Source of the DNA: Desulfoferula mesophila
GTDB taxonomy: Bacteria > Desulfobacterota > Desulfarculia > Desulfarculales > Desulfarculaceae
Direction of reading: 5' to 3'
DNA: 64,000 nt
NCBI RefSeq assembly: GCF_037076455.1
Contig: NZ_AP028679.1
Coordinates: forward strand, 4,107,501 to 4,171,500
In this document: one piece after another, positions 43,964 through 52,950 of the stretch
Position numbering within the stretch: the first letter of the stretch is position 1
How the letters are laid out: every line of letters begins with the position of its first letter
The notes under the pieces: model-generated
Database searches by the model: none
Seen by the model: the letters and a program-made list of their open reading frames with translations, nothing else
What the model was told of the DNA's origin: nothing
Made by a program: the position numbers and the translations under genes

Positions 43964-45138
43964 GGCAGCGCCTGGGGGCAGTAGCGTTCCAGGTACTCGC
44001 GCAGGCGCGCCAGGGCCCGCTCGATGTTCTCCAGGCTGTTGCAATAGCTGAAGCGCAGGAAGCCGTGGCCGCCGGGGCCGAAGTCGCGGCCGGGGGCCAT
44101 GGCCACCCCCACCTTGTCCAGGATGTCGAAGGCCAGCTTGTAGTCGTCGGGGTCCAGGTGGCGGCAGCTGGTGAGCACGTAGAAGGCGCCCTGGGGCTCC
44201 ACGGGGATGGAGAAGCCCAGCGCCCGAAGGCCGTCGATGATCACCCGGCGGCGGGAGTTGTACACCTCGCGCATGCGCACCACGTCGGGCCAGGCGTGCT
44301 TGAGGGCGGCGATGCCCGCGTACTGGCTGACCGAGGGGGCGCAGATGGCGAAGTTCTGGTGCATCTTCTGCAAGGGCCGCACGTAGTGGGGCGGGGCGAT
44401 GACGTAGCCCAAACGCCAGCCGCACATGGCGTAGCGCTTGGAAAAGCCGTCCAGCACGAAGGCGTTGTCACTGTACTCCAGGATGGTGTGCTCCTCGCCG
44501 GAGTAGACCAGGCCGTGGTAGATCTCGTCGTTGAGCAGATAGGGGCCGCTCGGCTTGCCCGGCACCAACTCGGCGATGGCCGCCAGGCGGTCCGGGGTGG
44601 CCACCTGGCCGCTGGGGTTGGAGGGGCTGTTGATGAACACCGCCTTGGTCTTGGGCCCCATGGCCGCGCCGATCTCGGCCGGGCGGAACTGGAAGCCCTC
44701 CTGTTCGCGCACCGGCACCCGCACCGGCACCCCACCCACGAAGCTGATGAAGTTGTCGTAGCAGGCGTAGTGGGGGTCGGAGATGATCACCTCCTGCTCC
44801 TGCTCCAAAAGGGCCGAAAACACCAGGAGCATGGCCGTGCTGGTGCCCGCGGTCACCATCACCCGGGCCGGGTCCACGCTCACCCCGTAGTGCTCGGCGT
44901 AATACTCGGCGATGGCCTCGCGCAGCTCCCGGAGCCCCAAGGAGTGGGTGTAGTGGTGACGGCCGTCACGGATGGCCTTCATGGCCGCCTCGGTGATCAC
45001 CTCCGGGGTCTCGAAGTCGGGCTCGCCCACCTCCAGGTGGATGATGTCCCGGCCCGCGGCCTCCAGCTCCTGGGCGCGCTCCAGCACGTCCATGACTATA
45101 AAGGGCGGTATCTGCTTGGCTCTGGCGCTGATGCCCAT
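43960..45138 (-). CDS. PLP-dependent class I/II aminotransferase (aspartate-aminotransferase-like)
   Basis: The 392-residue fold-type I enzyme has LEVGEPDFETP, HHYTHSLGLRELREAIAEYY, TAGTSTAMLLVF, NSPSNPSGQVAT, NDEIYHGLVYSG, the PLP lysine in LDGFSKRYAMCGWRLGY, and FLRFSYCNSLENIERAL. It moves amino groups between amino and keto acids; exact substrates (Asp, Phe, Ala or Glu-type) cannot be read. It is first gene of a unit with engB. Confidence 0.88.
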
Positions 45139-45176
45139 GGCTACTTCCGCTGTTTGAATGTTGGCCCTAACGACCG

Positions 45177-45206
45177 GGGCGGGAGGGGCCGCCGCCCTTC
45201 CCGCCC
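45177..45206 (-). terminator. GC-rich stem-loop after hisG
   Basis: A 13-bp stem with one mismatch (45177-45189 with 45194-45206) and 4-nt loop lies 22 nt past the hisG stop on the minus strand. The T-run is missing, so termination may be partial. Confidence 0.45.
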
Positions 45207-45228
45207 GGATGCCCGCCCTCCGGGTGGG

Positions 45229-46104
45229 CTAGATTACCTTGTTGAGCGAGTACTCGATGATGCCCTCGGCCCCGCGCTCCATGAGCAGGGGGATCAGATC
45301 GCGCACCACCGACTCCTCCACCACCGTCTCCACGCTGAACCAGTCGCTGTTGTAAAGCGGCGACACGGTGGGGGCGTTGAGGCTGGGCAGGGCTTCCACC
45401 ACGTCCTGCACCTTGATCTTGGGCACGTTCATCTTGAGCGCCACCAGCTTCTCGGCCACCAGAGCGCCCTTAAGAAGCAGGGCGATCTGCTGAATCTTCT
45501 TGCGCTTGTCCGGGTCTTCCCAGGCGGCCTTGTTGGCGATGAGCTGGGTGGTGGACTGCATGAGCTCGGCGATGATCTTCAGGCCGTGGGCCCGAATGGT
45601 GCTGCCGGTCTCGGTGACCTCCACGATGGCGTCGGCCAGGCCGTTGACCACCTTGGCCTCGGTGGCCCCCCAGGAGAAGTGCACGCTGACGTCGATGCCC
45701 GCCTCCTCGAAGTAGCGCTTGGTGAAGTTGACCATCTCGGTGGCCACCCGCTTGCCGTTCAGATCCTCGGGGCGGTTGACCGGCGAGTCCTTGGCCACGG
45801 CCAACACCCAGCGGGCCGGACGGGTGGAGACCTTGGAGTAGATCAGCTCCTCCACGAACACCACTTCCGAGTCGTTTTCCTTGATCCAGTCCATGCCGGT
45901 GATGCCGGCGTCCAGGGTGCCCGACTCCACGTAGCGGCTCATCTCCTGGGCCCGGCAGATGGAGCACTCGATGGTCTCGTCGTTAATTTCGGGGAAGTAG
46001 GAGCGGCCGTTGACGTTGATGCGCCAACCGGCCCGGCCGAAGAGCCGGACCGTGGAATCCTGCAGGCTCCCCTTGGGTACCCCCAGCTTCAGCGGTGTGG
46101 TCAT
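45229..46104 (-). CDS. hisG: ATP phosphoribosyltransferase (long form)
   Basis: The 291-residue enzyme catalyses the first step of histidine synthesis. It begins [18 protein letters not shown], continues with [20 protein letters not shown], the PRPP loop [14 protein letters not shown], and ends with the HisG_C regulatory domain ([30 protein letters not shown]) that binds histidine. The C-terminal domain marks the long, HisZ-independent type. The start overlaps the hisI stop by 4 nt. Confidence 0.94.
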   Translation of the reverse strand: MTTPLKLGVPKGSLQDSTVRLFGRAGWRINVNGRSYFPEINDETIECSICRAQEMSRYVESGTLDAGITGMDWIKENDSEVVFVEELIYSKVSTRPARWVLAVAKDSPVNRPEDLNGKRVATEMVNFTKRYFEEAGIDVSVHFSWGATEAKVVNGLADAIVEVTETGSTIRAHGLKIIAELMQSTTQLIANKAAWEDPDKRKKIQQIALLLKGALVAEKLVALKMNVPKIKVQDVVEALPSLNAPTVSPLYNSDWFSVETVVEESVVRDLIPLLMERGAEGIIEYSLNKVI

Positions 46105-46478
46105 TTGCCGTAAACCTCCTTGGGGTCGAACACGGGCTCGCCTTCGCTCACCAACTCGTCACCCTGCACCCGGCGGAAGAAGCACGAGCGCATGCCGGTG
46201 TGGCAGGCGGCGCCGCCGATCTGCTCCACCTTGAACAGCACGGTGTCGTCGTCGCAATCCACGTATATGGCCTTGATCTTCTGCACATTGCCGCTGGTGC
46301 CGCCCTTGTGCCAGAGCTCCTGGCGGGAGCGGGACCAGTAGTGCACCTCGCCGGTTTCCAGGCTCTTGGCCCAGGACTCGGGGTTGATATAGGCCATCAT
46401 CAATACGTCGCCGGTTTGGGCATCCTGGGCTATGGCCGGGATCAGGCCGCCGGTTTTCTTGAAATCCAGTTCAATCAT
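46101..46478 (-). CDS. hisI: Phosphoribosyl-AMP cyclohydrolase
   Basis: The 125-residue HisI opens the adenine ring in the third step of histidine synthesis. Metal and zinc motifs are present: [10 protein letters not shown] (three Asp for Mg) and CHTG...SCFFR (zinc cysteines, plus the first Cys of VDCD). The pyrophosphohydrolase HisE is not fused to it. First gene of hisI-hisG. Confidence 0.94.
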   Translation of the reverse strand: MIELDFKKTGGLIPAIAQDAQTGDVLMMAYINPESWAKSLETGEVHYWSRSRQELWHKGGTSGNVQKIKAIYVDCDDDTVLFKVEQIGGAACHTGMRSCFFRRVQGDELVSEGEPVFDPKEVYGK

Positions 46479-46522
46479 AACTGCTTAGGGCTCCTTGAGC
46501 CGGGTAAAAAGTTGAATTAATC

Positions 46523-46551
46523 TTTTTATAGCCCGCTGGGGGGGTTGTCAA
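46523..46551 (-). promoter_or_regulatory. Promoter of hisI-hisG
   Basis: On the minus strand TTGACA (46546-46551) is followed by TATAAAAA. A 15-nt spacer gives TATAAA (46525-46530), a 17-nt spacer TAAAAA (46523-46528). Confidence 0.55.
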
Positions 46552-46579
46552 GGGAGGGAGGCGGCGGGAATTAGCGCCG

Positions 46580-47647
46580 TCACGGCAAAGTAACGTGGGC
46601 CCCCCCCGCCTCTTTGCCGGCCAGCTGCCCGCAGGCCGCGCTGATGTCCTGCCCCCGGCTCTGGCGCACCAGGGCCGTGACGTGCCGCTCGATCAAAAGC
46701 CCCTGAAAGGCCTCCACCGCCTGGTCGCTGGGTCGCGCGAACTCCGAGCCCTCGTGGGGGTTGAAGGCGATGAGGTTCACCTTGGCCCTAAGCCCCTGCA
46801 GCCAGCGGACCAGGGCCGCCGCGTGCTCGGGCTGGTCGTTCACCCCGCCCAGGAGCACGTATTCGAAGGTGATGCGCCGGGTGGGCTTGAGGGGGTAGGC
46901 CAGGAGCGCCTGTTTGAGGGCGGCCAGGCTCCAACGCCGGTTCACCGGCATCAGCCGGTCGCGCAGCTCGTCGGTGGGGGCGTTGAGGCTCACCGCCAGG
47001 GCCGCCGGGCTGGCCGCGGCCAGGGCGGGCAGACCGGCCACCACCCCGGAGGTGGACACGGTGACCTTGCGCTGGCTCATGGCCAGGCCGTGGCTGCCCA
47101 ACAGGTGCCCCAGGGCCAGGTTCACCGCCTCCAGATTATCCAGCGGCTCGCCCATGCCCATGAACACGATGTTGGTCAAGGGGCGGTCCGCATCGGCCAG
47201 GCGGCGGGCGGCCAACACCTGGCCCATGATCTCGTGGGGCCTGAGGTTGCGTTTGAAGCCCAGGGTGGCGGTGCGGCAAAAGGCGCAGCCCATGCGGCAG
47301 CCCACCTGGCTGGACACGCACAGGGTGGAGTGCTCCTCCTCGGGGATCAACACGCTCTCCACCGCGTGGCCGTCGGCCAGCTTGAACAGCAGCTTCCGGG
47401 TGCCGTCGGACGAGGTCTCCACCAGGGCGGGTTCCAGGTTGGCCAGGCGGGCGGCCTGGGCCAGCTTCTCCCGAAAGCCCTTGCTCAGGCTGGTCATCTG
47501 GGCGAAATCCGTGGCCCCGTGCTGGTAGAGCCACTGCAACACCTGGCGGGCCCGGTAGGGCTTTTCGCCCAGGGCCAACACCAAGTCCTGCACCCGGGCC
47601 GGGCTCAGGTCGCGCAACTCGGGGCGCTTGTCCGTGGTGGTATTCAT
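46580..47647 (-). CDS. rlmN: Dual-specificity 23S rRNA/tRNA C2-adenosine methyltransferase RlmN
   Basis: The 355-residue radical SAM enzyme methylates A2503 of 23S rRNA and A37 of some tRNAs. Seen are KPYRARQVLQWLY (N-terminal domain), SSQVGCRMGCAFCRTATLGFKRNL with the CxxxCxxC cluster site, GMGEPLDN, VSTSGVV, and a C-terminal catalytic cysteine in the SAACGQL segment. The ATG at 47647 gives the usual N-terminus. Confidence 0.95.
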   Translation of the reverse strand: MNTTTDKRPELRDLSPARVQDLVLALGEKPYRARQVLQWLYQHGATDFAQMTSLSKGFREKLAQAARLANLEPALVETSSDGTRKLLFKLADGHAVESVLIPEEEHSTLCVSSQVGCRMGCAFCRTATLGFKRNLRPHEIMGQVLAARRLADADRPLTNIVFMGMGEPLDNLEAVNLALGHLLGSHGLAMSQRKVTVSTSGVVAGLPALAAASPAALAVSLNAPTDELRDRLMPVNRRWSLAALKQALLAYPLKPTRRITFEYVLLGGVNDQPEHAAALVRWLQGLRAKVNLIAFNPHEGSEFARPSDQAVEAFQGLLIERHVTALVRQSRGQDISAACGQLAGKEAGGAHVTLP

Positions 47648-47721
47648 GCCCCTAGTGTACCTCCCCCGGAGCGGCCCGCCACCGGGGGCCGCTCCGGGAC
47701 AGGGGCGGACTTTTGCGTGGC

Positions 47722-48717
47722 TCAGTCGACTTCCTCTATGCAGATGGCCCGCCGCTTCATGGCCAGGGCCGTCTTGATCAGCAGCATGAGGATCACCAGG
47801 TTCAGGATGACCAGGATCACGATGGCCGCCACCTTGAAAAAGGCCAGGCCGCTCTGGTGGTACATCAAAAGGGTGCCGATGGCCAGGGCGTCCAGGGGGA
47901 AGGAATAGGCCCACCAGGACAGGAAAAACTTGATCCTAAAGAACAGCTTGATCTGGAAAAGGATCAGGATGAACAGGAACAGGCCGAAGTAATAGAGCAG
48001 GTTGCCCGAGGGGTTCAGGCCGCCCAGCAGCTTGGTCAGGGAGATGAAGCCGATCACCGGCGGGGCGAAGAGGATGAACAGGGTGGGCATCAGCTTGTCG
48101 GGTATGGGGTTGTGAAAGATCATCCGGTTGATCACCAGGGTGGTCAGGATGAGCCACCAGAACAGGCCGATGCTGAAGAAAAACCAGGACAACTCCGGCG
48201 AGAAGTGCTTCACTCCGGCGATGGGAATGATGATGCAGCCCACCACGGGAATGAACCAAGAGGGGTTGATGTGCTGGATCTTGTACTTGTCGTGCTGGAT
48301 CCAGGCACTCATGATCACGATGGTGAAGATGAACTGGATTACCACCCCGATCCACCAGAGGTACTTGGACAGGGCCAGGTTGCTCCCCAAAAAAATGATG
48401 CTGGCGATGAGGAACAGCTTGGCCAGGATGGGATAGAAATTCATCTTGATGGGGTGGTTGAATTCCTTCTTCACCTCGTCGAAGTAGCGGATGATCTTCA
48501 GGCTGTAGGTGCCCAGGACCACCAGGCTGACCGCTATGGAGAAGATCAGCAGATAGGGGCTGAGCGCGAAGGGCGTCTCCAGTATCTCCTCGGCCTTTTG
48601 CCAGGCCAGGGTGAAGCCGATCAGGCCCAGGCATATGGCCAGGAACGAAATGGGAAAATTCTTCAACCTGCTCAGGTTGTATTCACCAGTGGCCGTTAAT
48701 TGAGAATTCTCTGCCAT
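47722..48717 (-). CDS. SLAC1/TehA family anion channel or exporter
   Basis: The 331-residue protein has ten hydrophobic helices and the family opening LKNFPISFLAICLGLIGFTLAWQ, plus SWWAYSFPLDALAIGTLL near the end. Relatives include plant SLAC1, bacterial TehA and fungal sulfite exporters. Its codons and residues are less GC-driven than those of its neighbours (many Ile and Phe). A DsrE-like protein is encoded 77 nt upstream on the same strand, which makes sulfite or another sulfur oxyanion a reasonable guess for the substrate. Confidence 0.82.
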   Translation of the reverse strand: MAENSQLTATGEYNLSRLKNFPISFLAICLGLIGFTLAWQKAEEILETPFALSPYLLIFSIAVSLVVLGTYSLKIIRYFDEVKKEFNHPIKMNFYPILAKLFLIASIIFLGSNLALSKYLWWIGVVIQFIFTIVIMSAWIQHDKYKIQHINPSWFIPVVGCIIIPIAGVKHFSPELSWFFFSIGLFWWLILTTLVINRMIFHNPIPDKLMPTLFILFAPPVIGFISLTKLLGGLNPSGNLLYYFGLFLFILILFQIKLFFRIKFFLSWWAYSFPLDALAIGTLLMYHQSGLAFFKVAAIVILVILNLVILMLLIKTALAMKRRAICIEEVD

Positions 48718-48794
48718 TTTACATACCTCGTTGTCCGCCGGGCGGCCGCCGCTCGGATGGCGGCCGCCCGGCGAGCCTCAGGGGCCGCGGGGCC

Positions 48795-49157
48795 CTAGAA
48801 GGTGAAAACCTTGTACTCGGGATCGGTCATCATCTTGACCAGCACCGGGGCGCCGGAGAGCACGGTTCCGTTGACCAGGTCGTCCGGCCCCACCAGGCGC
48901 TTGTCCGCGCAGGCCTTGCACACGTGAATGGGCGCCTTCAACTCCACCAGTTTGTCCAGCAACTCCTTCATGTGCTCGCCCGTGGAGGCGCGAATGCCCT
49001 CGGCCATGCCCCACTGGGCCCAGTGGATGGCGTCGTCGATGAGGAACGCCTCGGTGTCGTGGCCCGCCTCGGCGGTGAGCGCGGCGAACTGCATGGCCCG
49101 GGTGGCCCCGCCGGACTTCTCGAAACCCTTGGACAGCACGTACAGGAACTTGTTCAT
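48795..49157 (-). CDS. DsrE/DsrF-like sulfur-carrier-family protein
   Basis: The 120-residue soluble protein has the DsrE fold pattern: FLYVLSKGFEKSGGATRAMQFAALTAEAGHDTEAFLIDDAI, then PIHVCKACADKR with two cysteines, and VLVKMMTDPEYKVFTF. In sulfur metabolism DsrE-like proteins transfer persulfide sulfur via a cysteine in the ...VCxxC region. The cysteine pair (about residues 79 and 82) fits. It precedes the SLAC1 family gene. Confidence 0.8.
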   Translation of the reverse strand: MNKFLYVLSKGFEKSGGATRAMQFAALTAEAGHDTEAFLIDDAIHWAQWGMAEGIRASTGEHMKELLDKLVELKAPIHVCKACADKRLVGPDDLVNGTVLSGAPVLVKMMTDPEYKVFTF

Positions 49158-49323
49158 GAGCTAATCTCCCAGATACTTGATTGGATATAAGCGAACTATT
49201 TGTAGGGCTATATAGGCAAGGAGCGTGCCGGGGCGCAGCCGCCGGCAACGGTGTAGGACAATATGCTGTTATAGCTGAAAAATAAAATCGGCGGCCCGGA
49301 CGAGCCGGAGGGGAGCGGCCGAA

Positions 49324-49358
49324 TTAACGCCTTAACGTTTTGTTAATGCGCTTTAACG
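49324..49358. repeat. Cluster of TTAACG words
   Basis: TTAACG occurs at 49324, 49332 and 49353, with TTAATG at 49343. The AT-rich patch lies between the DUF188 stop and the DsrE-like gene, about 170 nt upstream of the latter's start codon. It could be a binding array; spacing is irregular (8, 11, 10). Confidence 0.35.
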
Positions 49359-49364
49359 AAATGT

Positions 49365-49820
49365 TCAGTCCTGGTTAAGCTGGGCGGTGAGCAGGCGGTC
49401 CAGGGCGTCGTTGAAGTTGCGACGGTCCTTGGGGCCGTAAGGGGCCGGGCCGCCGGTGATCACCCCGGTCTCGCGCAGGTCGCTCATGAAGTCGCGCATG
49501 CTAAGGCGCTCGCGCACGTTCTCCTCGGTGTACAGCTCGCCCCGGGGGTTGAGGCCCCAGGCCCCCTTGGCCACCACCTGGGCGGCCAGGGGCAGGTCGG
49601 TGGTTATCACCAGGTCGCCGGGCTGCAGGTGCTCGGCGATGTAGCGGTCGGCCGCGTCCATGTCGCCGGGCACCACCACCAGGCTCACCAGGGAGTTGGT
49701 GGGGCGGCCCACCTGGCGGTCGGCCACCATGGTCACCGGCACCTGCAGGCGCTGGGAGGCCTTGAAAACCACTTCCTTTACCGGCCGGGGGCAGCCGTCG
49801 GCGTCGATCCAAATACGCAA
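49365..49820 (-). CDS. YaiI/YqxD family (DUF188) protein
   Basis: The 151-residue protein has the signature IDADGCPRPVK at the N-terminus, DMDAADRYIAEHL, DLVITTDLPLAA and PRGELYTEENVRERL. The fold is PIN/NYN nuclease-like with conserved aspartates, and it may act on RNA, but no substrate is established. It starts 9 nt after the HAD gene and is probably in the same operon. Confidence 0.88.
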   Translation of the reverse strand: MRIWIDADGCPRPVKEVVFKASQRLQVPVTMVADRQVGRPTNSLVSLVVVPGDMDAADRYIAEHLQPGDLVITTDLPLAAQVVAKGAWGLNPRGELYTEENVRERLSMRDFMSDLRETGVITGGPAPYGPKDRRNFNDALDRLLTAQLNQD

Positions 49821-49828
49821 AACAAGTC

Positions 49829-50788
49829 CTATTCGAAAAGGTTAAGCCAGTCGCGGCGCATGCTCACCACGTCCCAGCCCTTTTGCCGGGCCAGCTCCAA
49901 GAGTTCCGGCCGGGTGTACACCGCCTCTTTGGGGTCGTCGTGGTCCACCACCAGCACCAGGTGGGTCAAGGGGTTGGCCCCGGCCATCCTGAGCAGCCAG
50001 GAATCGCCGGTGGAGTTGCCCGCGGCCAGCACCGGGGCCCGCCCGGCGGCGAAGTACATGTTCAGGGCCTTGTTGGCCCCCAGGTTGAGGAACTTGAGAT
50101 CCAGCCCGCCGGTGCGCACCAACTCCACCCGGCCCTCCCGCTCCCGGGGCTCGGCCTGGTAGCGGGTGCCGATGACATGGGCGGGCTCCACCCCCAAATC
50201 GGCGCAGATGGCCATGAGCGACAGCTCGTCGGCCCCGGAGTTGAGGTAGACCGTGAAGCCCTTGGCCTGGAGCAGGGCCACCAGCTCGCGCATGGGCCGG
50301 TACACCGTGTCCCGGAAGGGCCTCTGGTGCTGGGGGTGGAGGCCCTGGTTCCACACCCGGCTCACCAGCTGGCGGTATTGGGCGAAGCTCATGCCCTTGA
50401 AGGGCAAGCTTAGCACCTGATCCAAATGTTTGCGTATAAAGCGGCGGTCTTGCCTCCCAGCGGCCCGGCAAAGCTCGGCCTCTTGGGCTCCCTGCTCGGC
50501 GAAGGCGGGGCAGATGGCCTTGAGGCGGGCCAGGGCCACCTCCAGGACGAAGAAGTTGGGCCGCTCGGTGATGAGGGTGCCGTCCAGGTCAAAGGCGGCC
50601 ACCCGCTGGGGCGCGGGCACGAAGCCGGGCGAGGCGGGGTTGGCCGCCTGGGTGGCGAAGTCCAGGATCTTACCGCGCAGGGGTTGGTTCCAGGAGGCCA
50701 GAGGCTCTCCGGCCGCAGCCGTGGTCACCAAAAGGACCAGGATAAGCGCCGTCAGGCCCAGCCGACGCGCGATGATTTGCAGTGGCAT
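49829..50788 (-). CDS. Exported HAD-family phosphatase
   Basis: The 319-residue protein has a signal peptide (residues 1-26, ending TAAA-G) and a HAD domain with FDLDGTL (D67 nucleophile, D69), a motif II serine in LNSGAD, a lysine near GANKALNMYF, and GNSTGDSWLL as motif IV. The insert between motifs I and II is helical, like phosphoserine-phosphatase-type HADs. It probably removes phosphate from a small metabolite in the periplasm. Confidence 0.8.
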   Translation of the reverse strand: MPLQIIARRLGLTALILVLLVTTAAAGEPLASWNQPLRGKILDFATQAANPASPGFVPAPQRVAAFDLDGTLITERPNFFVLEVALARLKAICPAFAEQGAQEAELCRAAGRQDRRFIRKHLDQVLSLPFKGMSFAQYRQLVSRVWNQGLHPQHQRPFRDTVYRPMRELVALLQAKGFTVYLNSGADELSLMAICADLGVEPAHVIGTRYQAEPREREGRVELVRTGGLDLKFLNLGANKALNMYFAAGRAPVLAAGNSTGDSWLLRMAGANPLTHLVLVVDHDDPKEAVYTRPELLELARQKGWDVVSMRRDWLNLFE

Positions 50789-50810
50789 GTCCAGGAATTC
50801 CTTTCGGGGT

Positions 50811-51233
50811 TCACTCGCTCAGGACGCGGCGCACTTCCAGGAGCAGGTCGCCCAGGTCAAAGGGCTTTTGCAACACCCCCTTGGGTTGGGGATGAAAACC
50901 TTCCATCAATTTGCGGTCGCTGCCGCGTCCGCTGGTGATGACGATGCGAACCTCGGGGTCCATCTCCCCGATGGCCTTGGCCGCGGCCCGGCCGTCCATC
51001 CTGGGCATGGTCAGATCCATGAGCACCAGGGCGAAGGGCCGCGCCTGTTGGTGGGCCCGGCGATAGGCCTCCACTCCCTCGGCCCCGTCGACGGCCAGCT
51101 CCACCTGGTAGCCGAAGGCCTGCAGGGCCTCCAGGCAGATGTCGCGCACCAGCGCCTCGTCATCCACCACCAGCAGCCTCTGGCCGTGCCCCCGGGGCAG
51201 GCCCTGGAGGGTATTACCTAGCCGTTGATTCAA
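50811..51233 (-). CDS. Stand-alone response-regulator receiver
   Basis: The 140-residue protein is a lone REC domain: acidic pair D24/D25, phospho-acceptor D73 in LMDLTMPRMDG, Thr/Ser in ITSGRG and the lysine in LQKPFD. The sequence resembles receivers found at the end of hybrid histidine kinases, but no kinase gene or output domain is adjacent. It may serve a phosphorelay encoded elsewhere, or be a fragment left from a hybrid kinase. Confidence 0.85.
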   Translation of the reverse strand: MNQRLGNTLQGLPRGHGQRLLVVDDEALVRDICLEALQAFGYQVELAVDGAEGVEAYRRAHQQARPFALVLMDLTMPRMDGRAAAKAIGEMDPEVRIVITSGRGSDRKLMEGFHPQPKGVLQKPFDLGDLLLEVRRVLSE

Positions 51234-51482
51234 AGTGCCTCTCGCCCCCGGGAACTTGACCCTGCCGACTCGCGGCCCGCCCCTGAAACATTCTTGCCAG
51301 GATGCCTAAAGCGCGGCCATTAATCAAGCCACAAGCCGCCAAAATTAGCGGCCCTCGGTTGGGAGCCCGCTTCGGCGGCCCGGCAAAACATCCACCGCCG
51401 GGGCTTGTGAGCCGGGGCGGGGCGTGTCATAGTGAGGCAACTTGCCCCGCTGGCGGGGCGTTTGTTCAGGCGGAGGTTGAGC

Positions 51483-52670
51483 TTGCGCGTCGGCATGGTG
51501 GTGCAGCGCTACGGCGAGGGGGTGGACGGCGGGGCCGAGGTGCACTGCCGGGCCGTGGCCCGCCGCCTGGCCCAGCGGGGCCACCAGGTCACGGTGCTCA
51601 CCACCACCGCCCAGGACTATCTCTCCTGGGCCAACCACTTCCCCCCCGGCAATAGCGAGCTGGAGGGGGTGGCGCTCAGGCGCTTTCCGGTGGCCCGGCG
51701 GCGCTGGATGAAGCCCTTCAACCTATGGTCGCGCAAGGTCTACCGGGGCGGCCAGCCCATCGACGTGCAGTGGCGCTGGCTGGTGCGCCAGGGGCCCTAT
51801 TGCCCCGCGCTGCTGGAGCACCTGGTGGAGCGCGAGGACGACTACGAGGCCATCGTCTTTTTCACCTACCTGTATTTCCCCACCGCCGCGGGCCTGCCCC
51901 TGGTGCCCCGCCGGGCCCTGCTGGTGCCCACGGCCCACGACGAGCCCACGCTGTATCTGCCGGTGTTCCGGCCGGTGTTCCACCTGCCCCGCTCAATCAT
52001 CTACAACACCGCCAGCGAGCGGGAGTTGGTGGAGCGGGTCACGGGCAACCGCCAGGTTCCCGGCCGGGTGGTGGCCCTGGGCATCGACCCGCCGGCCGCC
52101 GGCGGCGGAGCCGAGTTCAAAAAGCGCCACGGCATCGAGGGCCCCATGGCCCTGTACCTGGGCCGGGTGGACGTGATGAAGGGCTGCCGGGAGATGCTGG
52201 AGCACTTCGCCCGCCTGGCCTCCGAGCCGGACCTGGCCGGGCTCAAACTGGTGCTGGTGGGCAAGCAACGCATGGAGGTGCCCAAGCATCCGGGGGTGCT
52301 CGGCCTGGGCTTCGTTGACGACGCCGAGCGCGACGCGGCCCTGGACGCCGCCGATTTTCTGGTGATGCCCTCGCCCCACGAGAGCCTGTCCATGGTAACC
52401 CTGGAGGCCTCGGCGGCGGGCAAGCCGGTGCTGGTCAACGCGGCCTGCGAAGTGCTGGACCAATACGTGGGCCAGGCCGGGGCGGGCCTGAGCTACCGGG
52501 ACTACGAGCAGTTCCGGGCGGCGGTGCGGGAACTGCTGGCCGAGCCCCGGCGGGCCGCGGCCCTGGGCCAAGCCGGGGCCGCCTACGTGGCCGACCACTA
52601 CGGCTGGGAGCCGGTGCTCACCGCCTACGAACAAGAGATGGGCTGGGTGGCCGAGCAGGCGGAATTATAA
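51483..52670 (+). CDS. GT4-family glycosyltransferase
   Basis: The 395-residue protein has the GT-B fold of family 4: N-terminal MVVQRYGEGVDGGAEVHCRAVARRLAQRGHQVTVLT, and a C-terminal donor domain with LYLGRVDVMKGC, VLGLGFVDDAERDAAL and MPSPHESLSMVTLEASAAGKPVLV (the E-x7-E motif). TTG at 51483 is chosen because GGAGG lies 6 nt before it. It likely adds a sugar to a surface polysaccharide. A second, unrelated-looking GT4 gene follows after a repeat. Confidence 0.85.
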   Translation: MRVGMVVQRYGEGVDGGAEVHCRAVARRLAQRGHQVTVLTTTAQDYLSWANHFPPGNSELEGVALRRFPVARRRWMKPFNLWSRKVYRGGQPIDVQWRWLVRQGPYCPALLEHLVEREDDYEAIVFFTYLYFPTAAGLPLVPRRALLVPTAHDEPTLYLPVFRPVFHLPRSIIYNTASERELVERVTGNRQVPGRVVALGIDPPAAGGGAEFKKRHGIEGPMALYLGRVDVMKGCREMLEHFARLASEPDLAGLKLVLVGKQRMEVPKHPGVLGLGFVDDAERDAALDAADFLVMPSPHESLSMVTLEASAAGKPVLVNAACEVLDQYVGQAGAGLSYRDYEQFRAAVRELLAEPRRAAALGQAGAAYVADHYGWEPVLTAYEQEMGWVAEQAEL

Positions 52671-52695
52671 TTCCCATATTGCGAGTACTGGGGCC

Positions 52696-52943
52696 GCCCC
52701 CACATTTCAGGAAGGTCGGGCGGCACCTGTTAGCGAACAATACTTATGAAAAAAGAAGCTCTCAAACTAAAATTCTCTCGGCACTCGGCACCGGCACAGC
52801 CAGCCGACGGCAGACAAGGCGACCGGCAAGCGAGGGCCGCAGGCGTAGCCGGCGCTGCTACGTCGAGGGCCGAGCGCGGCCGGCAACGCGGTATGCCGGT
52901 GGCTGGCGTAGCCGGACGCCCGACCTTCATGAAATGTGGGGGC
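52696..52943. repeat. Long inverted repeat enclosing palindromic repeat copy E
   Basis: Arms 52696-52721 and 52918-52943 are 26-nt inverted copies with one mismatch. They enclose 196 nt: an AT-rich stretch (52735-52785) and repeat copy E. The right arm ends 7 nt before the start of the next glycosyltransferase. Confidence 0.8.
52792..52915 (+). repeat. Dispersed palindromic repeat, copy E
   Basis: Full-length copy with ends CGGCACAGCCAGCC and GGCTGGCGTAGCCG and central GGCGTAG...CTACG. It is the only copy whose right end faces a start codon rather than a stop codon. Confidence 0.8.
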
Positions 52944-52950
52944 TGAAACC

